From contig CAKUUY010000006.1 of assembly GCA_934693235.1 (NCBI GenBank), positions 1 through 64,000 on the forward strand: a stretch of DNA of 64,000 nt, in the 5' to 3' direction. The position numbers and the translations under genes are program-made. The notes below the pieces were generated by a model, which saw only the letters and a program-made list of their open reading frames with translations, made no database searches and was not told where the DNA came from. This document shows positions 1 through 6,793 of this stretch, one piece after another. Each line of letters starts with the position of its first letter. Positions within the stretch are counted from its first letter, which is position 1. Origin of the DNA: an uncultured Candidatus Melainabacteria bacterium. Its GTDB lineage: Bacteria; Cyanobacteriota; Vampirovibrionia; Gastranaerophilales; Gastranaerophilaceae.

Positions 1-173
1 AAAATTTGTTTGATAAATTACATATTCCTATTTATTATATAGGTTTGCTTAGTTGCTTACTATTATTTTTAGTAGGACGAAAAAATGTGTTTAAAAATAT
101 TTTGATAATCTATGTTTTGGTGGCTCCTTTTGGTTTAAATGTCATTTTTTATATTTGGAACATATTTTTCTAA
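1..173 (+). CDS. C-terminal end of a membrane protein (partial)
   Basis: The reading frame enters at base 3 and runs to a TAA at 171-173, giving about 56 residues of which most are hydrophobic. Two likely membrane segments can be seen (IYYIGLLSCLLLFLV and ILIIYVLVAPFGLNVIFYI), separated by a short basic GRKN loop, which fits the last two helices of a polytopic membrane protein. The gene starts outside the window, so the family cannot be named. Its last bases overlap the 3' end of the opposing GNAT-like gene by 4 bp. Confidence 0.55.
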   Translation, partial: NLFDKLHIPIYYIGLLSCLLLFLVGRKNVFKNILIIYVLVAPFGLNVIFYIWNIFF

Positions 174-1150
174 TTTGATGCGAATTCGTTTTCGCCCAAC
201 AAAAATACTTGCAATGCGTTTTCGGACTGTTTTACAGGTTTATAAAAATCTTTAATAAGAACGCATTGCGTTTGGATACAATTCAAATCTCTTTCATGAA
301 GATATTTTTCTAAAATATCAGCGTTAACCGTATATTGTCTATGTTTTAGAAAAGCATAAAAAGTTGTTTTCCTCCGAGAAATCTCTCCGAGTGCGAAATT
401 TATAACTTCATCATAAGGAATGTTATATGCGTCATTCATTGACATATCAATTATAAAATTTAAGTTATCGCTTGTTGTTATTGATAAATATGCTACAATT
501 CTGTGATTTGACGGTTCTTCCAATACGTATCTGTTTTTATAAAAATTGGTTAATCCCGCAAAGACAGGTTCTTTGTATTCTGTTTTAATTCTTTGTAATG
601 ATGGTTTATATAAATTTTTTAATTCGTTATTATAAAGTTGGGCGACTTGCTTTGCATCAGAGTTTTGGCAGTATCTAAAGTTTGCTGTTTTACTAGTTTC
701 CGGTTTAAAATTTTCAAGTTTCCACAAATTTTCATAACTACATTGTCTAAATCCGCAACCCTGCATAAAAAGATTAAGAAGCTCTTCATGTGACTGGTCA
801 ACGGTAACTTTGAATGAAGTTGCTCCCTTCGCGCCAAATCGTGCAATTACAAATTCTACAAGACGTTTGCCTACATCGTACATGTTTTGTTGGAAAATTA
901 ATCTGGTAATATTCATTTTATAAGGGTTTCCGCCTGTCGGAACAACTGTTATAAGACCTAAAATTTCTTTTTTTTCTAATAAAATGTAAGATTCCGGTAA
1001 AAATTTGTATTTTAATGGCAAAAGACCATGAATTAAACCAAAAGCCTCATTTGATAAACTTTTAGAAATTTTGTCATTGTCTCCAAGGTAAGAAATCATT
1101 TTTTTTACCTTGGGTGCATCAAAACAATTTAATCTTCTTATTAATGTCAT
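170..1150 (-). CDS. GNAT-like acyltransferase family protein
   Basis: This 326-residue protein looks like a GNAT-type N-acetyltransferase. Residues about 50-145 alternate strands and helices with an ILGLITVVPTGG strand, a VGKRLVEFVIARFGAKGA helix region and a GCGFRQCSYENLWKL ending, like the GF-x(3)-Y end of GNAT folds. A second, less recognisable half follows, so it may be a tandem or extended GNAT. Substrate is unknown. The ATG at 1150 has no Shine-Dalgarno site. A TATAAT box ends 6 nt upstream with TTGAAA 17 bp beyond it, so the transcript is probably leaderless. It stands alone between a membrane protein and a divergent dehydrogenase pair. Confidence 0.6.
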   Translation of the reverse strand: MTLIRRLNCFDAPKVKKMISYLGDNDKISKSLSNEAFGLIHGLLPLKYKFLPESYILLEKKEILGLITVVPTGGNPYKMNITRLIFQQNMYDVGKRLVEFVIARFGAKGATSFKVTVDQSHEELLNLFMQGCGFRQCSYENLWKLENFKPETSKTANFRYCQNSDAKQVAQLYNNELKNLYKPSLQRIKTEYKEPVFAGLTNFYKNRYVLEEPSNHRIVAYLSITTSDNLNFIIDMSMNDAYNIPYDEVINFALGEISRRKTTFYAFLKHRQYTVNADILEKYLHERDLNCIQTQCVLIKDFYKPVKQSENALQVFLLGENEFASN

Positions 1151-1156
1151 ACATAC

Positions 1157-1185
1157 ATTATATAATTAATTTTTTTTCTTTTCAA
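1157..1185 (-). promoter_or_regulatory. sigma70-type promoter directly abutting the GNAT-like start
   Basis: Read on the minus strand: TTGAAA (1185-1180), 17-bp spacer, TATAAT (1162-1157), then 6 nt to the ATG at 1150. The start point should fall at or within a base or two of the ATG, which makes the mRNA leaderless. Confidence 0.7.
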
Positions 1186-1218
1186 GTTTGTGATAATATT
1201 TTAAACGAGAGGGATGTT

Positions 1219-2226
1219 ATGAAAATAGCAGTAATCGAAAATGATAAAATCGTTATAAAACGAACTGAAGTCGAAAAATTAAATGGCAGAAAAGGCGCAA
1301 TAGTCAAAGTATTAGGCTGTGGGCTATGTGGTTCGGATATTGTGAAATTTGTTCATAAAATATCAAAAAATGGTACTGTTTTAGGGCATGAAATTGTAGC
1401 CAAAATTGTAGATATAGATTCTGAAACAAGTTTTAAAATAGGGGATGAAATTGTTACTTCTCATCACATTCCTTGTGGAGAATGTATTTATTGTAAACAT
1501 GGAAATGTTTCAATGTGCAAACATTTTAAAGAGACAAATATTCGTCCGGGAGGATTTTCAGAGTATGTATATTTGAGTGAAGAACATTTACAAAATGTTG
1601 CACACTTAAAACCAGAAAATTTAACAGATATTGAAGCTTCTTTTTATGAGCCTTTGGGGTGTATTGTCAGAGCAGTAAAAAGAGCAAATTTATTGGACAA
1701 AGATGAAGTTCTTGTTGTCGGACTTGGCTCAATAGGGATTTTAACAGCCCAAGCTCTAAAAGCGTATGGCGCAAAAGTTACAGGATGTGATTTAATCCCT
1801 GAAAGAATTCAAATCCTAAAATCTTTAGGAATTGATGCGGAAGATGTTCGGACTTTGCCTGAGGAAAGCAAATTTGATGCGATTTATATGACATCAGGTG
1901 CAGACAAAGCTATTGAAACGGCGTTAAAATATGTAAGAAATGGTGGAAAGGTAGTTGTATTTTCTAGTACTCCTCACGATGAATCTTCTTATCCGAATAA
2001 CGAAATTTATTACAGAGAATTGACTGTTATGGGGAGTTATTCACCATCTCCTGCAGACTTAAGGGATTCTTTAGATCTCTTAAAAAACGGAAAAGTTAAA
2101 GTGAAGGGTTTATCAACAGAATACAAACTTGACGACATCGAAAAGGCGTTTGAAGATACTATGGCAAATAGGATTATGAAAGCGTATATTGTTGTTACAG
2201 ATAGTAAGGCGATATCTCAGAATTAG
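1219..2226 (+). CDS. zinc-dependent medium-chain dehydrogenase (sorbitol/alcohol dehydrogenase-like) 1
   Basis: This 335-residue MDR-family oxidoreductase should oxidise a polyol or alcohol with NAD(P). Catalytic zinc ligands are visible as C37 (CGSD) and H57-E58 (GHE). The structural-zinc lobe has C86, C89, C92 and C100 in the C-x2-C-x2-C-x7-C spacing. The Rossmann motif is GLGSIG in VLVVGLGSIGILTAQ. I chose the ATG at 1219 because GAGAGGG lies 7-8 nt upstream and the protein then begins like the family; an in-frame start 105 bp earlier only adds non-homologous residues. It is followed within 32 bp by a second MDR gene, so the pair is probably one operon. The substrate cannot be read from sequence. 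Confidence 0.85.
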   Translation: MKIAVIENDKIVIKRTEVEKLNGRKGAIVKVLGCGLCGSDIVKFVHKISKNGTVLGHEIVAKIVDIDSETSFKIGDEIVTSHHIPCGECIYCKHGNVSMCKHFKETNIRPGGFSEYVYLSEEHLQNVAHLKPENLTDIEASFYEPLGCIVRAVKRANLLDKDEVLVVGLGSIGILTAQALKAYGAKVTGCDLIPERIQILKSLGIDAEDVRTLPEESKFDAIYMTSGADKAIETALKYVRNGGKVVVFSSTPHDESSYPNNEIYYRELTVMGSYSPSPADLRDSLDLLKNGKVKVKGLSTEYKLDDIEKAFEDTMANRIMKAYIVVTDSKAISQN

Positions 2227-2258
2227 GTAAAATGCCTTATCGACTAATGGAGAAAATA

Positions 2259-3302
2259 ATGAAAGCAATTCAATATTATGGCCCACAAAATATTAAATAT
2301 GAAGAAGTTATGGTAAAACCGCCACAAGAGGGTGAAGTTGTCGTAAAAGTTATGTCAGCCTTAACTTGTGGTACGGATGTAAAAACATTCAGACGCGGTC
2401 ATCCTGTATTAATTAAATCTGTTCCATCCGGTTTTGGACATGAATTTGCCGGAATAGTTGACAGAGTTGGTAAAGGTGTTGAAAATGTTAAGGTTGGTGA
2501 TAGGGTTGTTGCCGCAAACTCTGCCCCTTGTGGAAAATGTTTTTATTGCAGGCATGAAGAATATAACTTATGCGAAAACTTGGATTTGTTAAACGGGGCT
2601 TATGCTGAATATATAACTGTTCCAGCTAGAATTGTTAAAAAGAATATGTTGATTTTGCCTGATGAGTTGAGTTTTGACAAAGCAGCATTTTGTGAACCTC
2701 TGGCGAATGTTGTTCATGGGGTTGAAAGAACGGAGATAAAAGAGGGACAGACTGTCGGTATTATTGGGATTGGTCCTATCGGACTTATGTTTGCTCGTTT
2801 GGCAAAGCTTAAAGGGGCAAAGGTTATTGTTGCAGGTAGAAATCCAATAAAATTGAAAGCTGCGGAAGAATTCGCTCATGCGGACGAAATTGTTGATTTG
2901 ACCAGATATCCTAATCCTGAAAAGATTTTCAGAGAATATTCAGAGGAGCACAAGGGTTTGGATGTTGCGGTTGAATGCGTTGGTTTGCCTGAAATTTGGG
3001 AAAGAATATTCTCCTGTGTTCGTCCAGGAGGAACAGTTCACTTCTTTGGCGGCTGCAAATCAGGTTCTACCGTTACTTTTGATACGACAAAAATGCATTA
3101 TGGTGATATTAAATTAATGAGTGTTTTCCATCATACTCCGAAATATTTTAGAATGGCTTTAGATTATATTGCATCAGGTGATGTTGAGGTTGAAAAACTT
3201 ATAACAGACACATTACCGTTAGATAAAGTAGAATGGGCAATGCATCAGCACATGGATGGAAAAGCAATTAAATTTTTGATTAAACCGCAATTGCATTCGT
3301 AG
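2259..3302 (+). CDS. zinc-dependent medium-chain dehydrogenase (sorbitol/threonine dehydrogenase-like) 2
   Basis: A 347-residue MDR dehydrogenase, distinct from its upstream neighbour. Catalytic zinc ligands C37 (CGTD) and H61-E62 (GHE) and structural-zinc cysteines C91, C94, C97 and C105 are all present. The nucleotide-binding loop is GIIGIGPIGL. The likely start is the ATG at 2259, with GGAG 6 nt upstream; an in-frame ATG at 2232 would add nine residues not typical of the family. Two adjacent MDR genes suggest consecutive or alternative oxidation steps on a sugar alcohol or amino alcohol, but the substrate is not determinable. No clear terminator separates it from the promoter at 3308. Confidence 0.85.
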   Translation: MKAIQYYGPQNIKYEEVMVKPPQEGEVVVKVMSALTCGTDVKTFRRGHPVLIKSVPSGFGHEFAGIVDRVGKGVENVKVGDRVVAANSAPCGKCFYCRHEEYNLCENLDLLNGAYAEYITVPARIVKKNMLILPDELSFDKAAFCEPLANVVHGVERTEIKEGQTVGIIGIGPIGLMFARLAKLKGAKVIVAGRNPIKLKAAEEFAHADEIVDLTRYPNPEKIFREYSEEHKGLDVAVECVGLPEIWERIFSCVRPGGTVHFFGGCKSGSTVTFDTTKMHYGDIKLMSVFHHTPKYFRMALDYIASGDVEVEKLITDTLPLDKVEWAMHQHMDGKAIKFLIKPQLHS

Positions 3303-3307
3303 CTGTG

Positions 3308-3336
3308 TTGAAATTTGTATGAAAATATGTTAAAAT
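3308..3336 (+). promoter_or_regulatory. promoter of prepilin leader module 1
   Basis: TTGAAA (3308-3313), 17-bp spacer, TAAAAT (3331-3336), then 6 nt to an ATG at 3343. The same geometry (hexamer, 17, hexamer, 6, ATG) recurs at 18045-18082 in front of the paralogous module. Confidence 0.65.
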
Positions 3337-3342
3337 GAAAGT

Positions 3343-3447
3343 ATGGATTTAAGAGAAGAGCTGAAAAATGTTGAATTTGGAATGAAAATTGCCGTCGGGG
3401 GGGGGGCTATCGCGGTGCGGTTCGGCACAAGCGAGATTATTGTGTAG
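3343..3447 (+). CDS. leaderless mini-ORF with G10 tract (module 1)
   Basis: A 34-residue frame beginning MDLREELKNVEFGMK and then IAVGGG. It is the first thing transcribed from the 3308 promoter and has no Shine-Dalgarno site. Its first 21 codons match the mini-ORF at 18080 (EELKKIEFGMKMAVGGG there). The two diverge immediately after a run of exactly ten G (3397-3406). In the given frame it stops at a TAG at 3445-3447. A -1 change of frame at the G run joins it to a frame open to 3668. It may therefore be the start of a phase-variable or slippage-dependent protein of about 108 residues, or a regulatory leader peptide. Function unknown. Confidence 0.45.
   Translation: MDLREELKNVEFGMKIAVGGGAIAVRFGTSEIIV
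3397..3406 (+). repeat. G10 homopolymer tract (module 1)
   Basis: Ten consecutive G in an otherwise AT-rich region, at codons 19-22 of the mini-ORF. Identical length and position to the tract at 18134-18143. Confidence 0.9.
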
Positions 3448-3668
3448 AGAGGTTTCGCAGCCTAAATGCAAAGAGGTATAGTTTGTTACGTGCTGCAAAT
3501 CAACTAGGAAGCGAATCAACTAAGCGAAATTTAATTAGAGAGTCTGTAAAATTATTTAGTTTAACTAAACGTAAACTTTTTACTCTCGCCCCAACGGGGA
3601 GAGAAGAAATTTCTTGGCGAATGTTAATGAGCTTAGGAATTTCAGAGAGGGGGTTAAAATTTTTATAG
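3405..3668 (+). other. open -1 frame downstream of the G10 tract (module 1)
   Basis: Starting from the G tract, the frame one base back from the mini-ORF is open for 87 codons to a TAG at 3666-3668. It contains AKRYSLLRAANQLGSE and then KRNLIRES, which aligns in the same relative frame with AKRHSRLREARQLGSE at locus 18142. The second half (TLAPTGREEIS) is read through a small palindrome. It has no ribosome site of its own. Either it is the distal part of the mini-ORF protein, reached by a tract-length change or slippage, or it is a non-coding repeat that happens to be open. Confidence 0.35.
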
Positions 3669-3812
3669 AACCCTTTCCCGCATTTGTAACGTTCGCTCTA
3701 GCTCTGCGGTTTCCTTTGTCTCACAGTGAGGGAGGTGGAGACTACGTAATTGTTAAAATCATTAACAGTAAATAATACAAATAAATATAATATAAGAAAG
3801 GAAATATAAAAT
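3448..3812 (+). other. repeat-rich leader between mini-ORF and prepilin gene (module 1)
   Basis: This stretch has no standard gene. It carries a block (about 3466-3535) homologous to 18243-18311, then a CTCTCGCCCC...GGGGAGAG hairpin (3583-3603). A CTCACAGTGAG palindrome near 3719-3730 is followed by GGAGACTACGTAATT, which also matches module 2 (CTCACAGTGAG near 18727 and GAGACTCCGTAATTA). The last 35 bases up to the GAAAGGAAATATAAA ribosome site are nearly identical in the two modules. I see no second promoter, so the prepilin mRNA may carry about 470 nt of this leader. Confidence 0.5.
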
Positions 3813-4613
3813 ATGAACGCAAAACATCTAACTAGAAAAGACCTTAGTGCCCTAGTGCCTCAGTATCCTAGTAACTTTGTTCACAAAAAACTTGCTTTCA
3901 CTCTTGCCGAAGGTGCTACGCACGTAGCCCACTGGAAAGACTCACGTAAAGTAGCCTTTACATTGGCAGAAGTTTTGATAACCCTCGGCATCATCGGCAT
4001 TGTTGCTGCTTTGACTCTTCCTAGTCTCATTGCAAATTATCAAAAAAAAGTTCTTATTACTCGGATAAAACGAACATATTCAAATATTCAAAATGCAACT
4101 ATTTTGGCTCAGAAAGATAATGATAGTATTGGAGATAATAGCGTTTTGTTCAATGCTGCAGATGGCTATAATAAAGTCTCAGAAAATTTTGCAAAATTTT
4201 TTAGTGGTGCAAAAATTTGCAAATCCAGATCAGAATGTCCTAATTTTTATTATGATATTGAGTATGCGACTCCTCTGTATAAAGCAGATGGTACCTACTC
4301 TAAGTATAGTTCAAGTTTTCCCTTAATAGTCCTCAATGATGGCTCAATTATGTGGGTGGTAGGTCTAAATCCCGGATGTGAAACTCATAGAATGGATACT
4401 TATTATGATAAAAATGGTCAACCACATTTAGCAGCCGTAAATCAGTATCATTGTGCGGGTATTTATTTTGACGTTAATGGTCCAATTGTTCCGAATAAAT
4501 TTGGAGAAGATGTTTTTCTTCTAAAGGTATACAAAGAGAAAATTAGCCCCAATCTTTGGTCTCCTACAGGGGGAAATACTTTGAGTAATATTTTATCAGG
4601 AAATGAAAGGTAA
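3813..4613 (+). CDS. type IV/II-like prepilin with duplicated FTLAE processing signal
   Basis: A 266-residue secreted pseudopilin-like protein. The hydrophobic N-terminal helix (VLITLGIIGIVAALTLPSLI, residues 54-73) follows a prepilin-peptidase motif A48|FTLAE53 with the conserved Glu at +5. Unusually, a second FTLAE copy lies at residues 29-33, and residues 34-48 between them are encoded by a 22-bp word plus spacer; the paralog at 18806 has a single copy. The leader is very long and shares LSALVPQYPSNF with that paralog. The globular part has paired cysteines (KICKSRSEC; two more near residues 190 and 215), as in major or minor pseudopilins. The ribosome site is GAAAGGA. No assembly genes are adjacent; the nearest is the PilB-like gene at 19562. 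Confidence 0.8.
   Translation: MNAKHLTRKDLSALVPQYPSNFVHKKLAFTLAEGATHVAHWKDSRKVAFTLAEVLITLGIIGIVAALTLPSLIANYQKKVLITRIKRTYSNIQNATILAQKDNDSIGDNSVLFNAADGYNKVSENFAKFFSGAKICKSRSECPNFYYDIEYATPLYKADGTYSKYSSSFPLIVLNDGSIMWVVGLNPGCETHRMDTYYDKNGQPHLAAVNQYHCAGIYFDVNGPIVPNKFGEDVFLLKVYKEKISPNLWSPTGGNTLSNILSGNER
3913..3934 (+). repeat. 22-bp word shared with module 2, inserted in the prepilin signal
   Basis: A 22-base sequence centred on the inverted repeat GCTACG-CA-CGTAGC. It is identical to 18146-18167, where it lies 2 bp after the other G10 tract. Here it encodes ATHVAH in the prepilin; there the same peptide appears in the -1 frame. Confidence 0.8.
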
Positions 4614-4629
4614 TACACAAACAAAAAAT

Positions 4630-4654
4630 AAAGACCGATGAAATCGGTCTTTTT
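4630..4654 (+). terminator. rho-independent terminator after prepilin 1
   Basis: Stem AAAGACCGAT / ATCGGTCTTT with a GAA loop, followed by T-rich sequence, about 15 bp past the prepilin stop. Its A-rich left flank means it could also terminate the minus-strand small gene at 4692. Confidence 0.85.
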
Positions 4655-4691
4655 CAAATATAAACTCTCAATTCTTACTAAACAATAAGCA

Positions 4692-4847
4692 CTATTTGAC
4701 TGCTTGCAGTCTTGCTTGAATACCAGCATCAGCATTAATCATTTTTGCTGCTGCTAACGCCATATGGCGACGTTTTCTCGCTCCTCTTAATATAAAGTCC
4801 ACACTGTCGCATACATTACACGAAGGTGTATTAATTCTTTTTAGCAT
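4692..4847 (-). CDS. 51-residue basic protein with CxxC motif
   Basis: This small gene begins ATG at 4847 with GGAG 6 nt upstream (AATGGAGAATAAAT) and ends with TAG at 4692. The product is lysine/arginine/alanine rich, with CNVC near residue 10, a GARKRRH basic patch and an AAAKMINADAGIQARLQ helix. It is too short for a confident family call. The CxxC plus basic stretch suggests a small zinc-binding or nucleic-acid-associated protein, but that is inference. It is convergent with prepilin 1 and shares the intervening terminator. A good ribosome site and protein-like composition support it as a real gene. Confidence 0.55.
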   Translation of the reverse strand: MLKRINTPSCNVCDSVDFILRGARKRRHMALAAAKMINADAGIQARLQAVK

Positions 4848-5012
4848 ATATTTATTCTCCATTACTTTTCTGATTACTCATTCTATGTCGGATTATTTTG
4901 CGAAAAACTTTAATGTTTGAAAAATATTTGTTACAATTTTGTTACAATAAGACAGTCTATTAGCAATTAATAAGCTGCTTAAACTTTATATGCTTGTAAA
5001 GGAGGTTTTTAT

Positions 5013-5801
5013 ATGGTAGCTAATGTATCTTTCCCAAAGACAAATTTATTATACAATTATAATTCACCACAAAAATCAAATTTTCAATCTCAGGCACAAA
5101 CAAATATCAATTCCGCTGTTGCACCAGAGATTGTAGATAAAAAATGTGCAGATGCGACAAAGGCTTATGCACTCGTTCCGACCAAACATCCGACTCCAGA
5201 AAAGAAAAGTTTGGAAGAAATTAAAGCCTCTCTAGTTGCTGATGGTAAAGTAGAAGGCAAAGATTTTACGGTAGATAAAGAAGGTTTTGCATCAATGATT
5301 ACCGTTTTAAAAGATGGAAAAAATGATAAAGTATATCGATTTAATAAAAACGGTGAAACAAAAGATGATTTTGAATCCGTTGAAGAGTGGTCTTACCCTA
5401 TGGATTCATCAAAAGGTTTAAAATCTATTAGTACAACATATGGCGCTGATGGTGAATTTTGCTTTAGATCAACAAACTACGAAAAAGACAAATCTCCATA
5501 TCAAAATGATATCGTAAATTTCAATACGAAACCAGAAGATTTAAAAAAACATTTTGAGGCAAACAATATCAAATATGCAAATGATTTTGACTTAGTAGGA
5601 GAATCTTTGGTTGATAAAATAACAGCGTTTGATGCTAAAGATGGAAGTGTTACAAGATACGAATTTATGCATGACAAAGATAATAATATTATGAAAGTTA
5701 CTAAAAATATAGTAGGAAAAGATGGTAATTTAGTAGCTAGTATTAATCATTATAAAGATGAAACAATTTATACCGAGTTTAATGACAGTTTAAAAGCGTA
5801 A
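5013..5801 (+). CDS. orphan protein of 262 residues
   Basis: Not recognised. It has a near-perfect ribosome site (AAAGGAGG, 6 nt before the ATG) and its own terminator, so it is probably a well-expressed single gene. There is no signal peptide or membrane segment. Residues 1-60 are low-complexity (Asn/Gln/Ser rich, PQKSNFQSQ). The rest is hydrophilic and appears to hold degenerate beta-type repeats around phrases such as YRFNKNGETKDDFES, TYGADGEFCF, YEFMHDKDNNIM and NIVGKDGNLVASINHYKD, which resemble RHS/MORN-like 'x-x-G-x' strands. A cytoplasmic or surface-associated lineage-specific protein is all that can be said. Confidence 0.7.
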   Translation: MVANVSFPKTNLLYNYNSPQKSNFQSQAQTNINSAVAPEIVDKKCADATKAYALVPTKHPTPEKKSLEEIKASLVADGKVEGKDFTVDKEGFASMITVLKDGKNDKVYRFNKNGETKDDFESVEEWSYPMDSSKGLKSISTTYGADGEFCFRSTNYEKDKSPYQNDIVNFNTKPEDLKKHFEANNIKYANDFDLVGESLVDKITAFDAKDGSVTRYEFMHDKDNNIMKVTKNIVGKDGNLVASINHYKDETIYTEFNDSLKA

Positions 5802-5820
5802 TTCAAGTTATATATACACA

Positions 5821-5852
5821 AAAGAGCTCCATTTTGTAATGGAGCTCTTTTA
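5821..5852. terminator. bidirectional terminator between the 5013 gene and rpmA
   Basis: Perfect 13-bp stem AAAGAGCTCCATT / AATGGAGCTCTTT with a 4-nt loop, A-rich on the left and T-rich on the right. It lies between two converging genes and can end both. Confidence 0.9.
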
Positions 5853-5874
5853 TTAATTATGTTATTAAATTTGA

Positions 5875-6129
5875 CTACACTGCGTAAACGCTAACTTGTT
5901 TTCTGTCACGTCTGTGTGGTTCAAATTTAACTTGACCGTCAATCATAGCATACAATGTATCATCAGAACCGATACCTACATTGTTACCTGGATGAACTTT
6001 TGTTCCTCTTTGACGAACGATAATGTTACCAGCTTTAACGATTTCACCGCCGAATTTTTTTACGCCTAAACGCTTCGCTTCGGAGTCACGACCGTTACGG
6101 GTAGAACCCATACCTTTCTTATGTGCCAT
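5875..6129 (-). CDS. rpmA: 50S ribosomal protein L27
   Basis: This 84-residue protein is a full-length bL27. It begins MAHKKGMGSTRNGRDSEAKR, has the GGEIVKAGNIIVRQRGTK core and the HPGNNVGIGSDDTLYA segment. The flexible N-terminus that reaches the peptidyl-transferase centre starts directly with AHKKG, so there is no cleaved extension of the Firmicutes type. AAGGAG precedes the ATG. It is downstream of rplU in the usual L21-L27 order, separated by 120 bp holding two small palindromes. Confidence 0.97.
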   Translation of the reverse strand: MAHKKGMGSTRNGRDSEAKRLGVKKFGGEIVKAGNIIVRQRGTKVHPGNNVGIGSDDTLYAMIDGQVKFEPHRRDRKQVSVYAV

Positions 6130-6206
6130 CTTTTTATTCTCCTTATACTCCGTATAAATTCCTTAGTTCGAATTTGTACGAGTTGGTTGTAGTTGTATCA
6201 CTCTTT

Positions 6207-6234
6207 GAGGGTAAACCCTCTCCCGAATTTCGGG
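6207..6234. repeat. paired small palindromes between rplU and rpmA
   Basis: GAGGGT-AA-ACCCTC (6207-6220) and CCCGAA-T-TTCGGG (6222-6234) sit side by side. The phrase ACCCTCTCCCGAATT also occurs at about 18674 in prepilin leader module 2, so this is a dispersed repeat fragment. It could alter L21/L27 readthrough or mRNA processing. Confidence 0.6.
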
Positions 6235-6249
6235 CTCGGTTGAAGAAAC

Positions 6250-6600
6250 TTATGCTTCTTCAGTTGTTTCTGCAGCTTTCTTTTGAGCAGAAGTTCTGAT
6301 TTTAGAAATCATTACTCTTGTAAAGCCTTGTCTGTGTCCTTGTTTTTTTCTATAACCTTTTTTAGGTCTTTGTTTGTAAACAATGATTTTTTTAGATTTG
6401 TCATGTTTAACTATTGTACCTTCAGCAGATGCGCCAGCAACGTATGGTTGACCTACTTTAGATTTTTTTCCGTTAACAATCATAACGACTTTATCAAAAA
6501 CAACTTTTGAATCTTTGTCGCCATCTAGTAATTCAACATCAAGATATCTTCCTTCTTCTACTTGATATTGTTTTCCGCCTGTTTCAACAATTGCGAACAT
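6250..6600 (-). CDS. rplU: 50S ribosomal protein L21
   Basis: A 116-residue bL21 with the typical start MFAIVETGGKQYQVEEG, the KVVFDKVVMI segment and the basic YKQRPKKGYRKKQGHRQ rRNA-binding region, then a short acidic/alanine tail. The gene is first in an rplU-rpmA operon. A strong promoter at 6709-6681 gives a leader of about 75 nt that contains a small ATTTCC-TTTT-GGAAAT hairpin (6630-6645). GAAAGG serves as ribosome site. Confidence 0.97.
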   Translation of the reverse strand: MFAIVETGGKQYQVEEGRYLDVELLDGDKDSKVVFDKVVMIVNGKKSKVGQPYVAGASAEGTIVKHDKSKKIIVYKQRPKKGYRKKQGHRQGFTRVMISKIRTSAQKKAAETTEEA

Positions 6601-6680
6601 TTATCTTTTCCTTTCTACTTGGGTATCGTATTTCCTTTTGGAAATTTTAGAACGAGTTACCGCATACTAATACACCTGTT

Positions 6681-6709
6681 ATTATCTACTAGCCAAACCT
6701 TTATGTCAA
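6681..6709 (-). promoter_or_regulatory. rplU-rpmA promoter
   Basis: Minus strand: consensus TTGACA (6709-6704), 17-bp spacer, GATAAT (6686-6681). The leader to the rplU ATG is about 75 nt and contains a short hairpin at 6630-6645 just upstream of the ribosome site, a plausible place for L21 autoregulation (inference). Confidence 0.8.
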
Positions 6710-6793
6710 GCACTATTTACATTTATTAACGTTGTGTATTTGGAAATTTGTTTGCGCTAAAATATAACGAGAAAGAGTTTTATAGGAAAAATT

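Noticed and set aside
4463..4735. Minus-strand 90-residue frame across the end of prepilin 1
   Set aside because: Runs through the terminator and antisense to prepilin 1; the 51-residue frame at 4692-4847 has the ribosome site instead.
4925..4955. Tandem TGTTACAAT boxes upstream of the 5013 gene
   Set aside because: Look like extended -10 boxes but the nearest TTGAAA is 20 bp from the second one and 9 from the first; too uncertain to call.
6740..6793. Possible promoter of the mur operon (TAAAAT near 6751)
   Set aside because: The -10-like box is plausible but no -35 hexamer at acceptable spacing; not listed as a feature.
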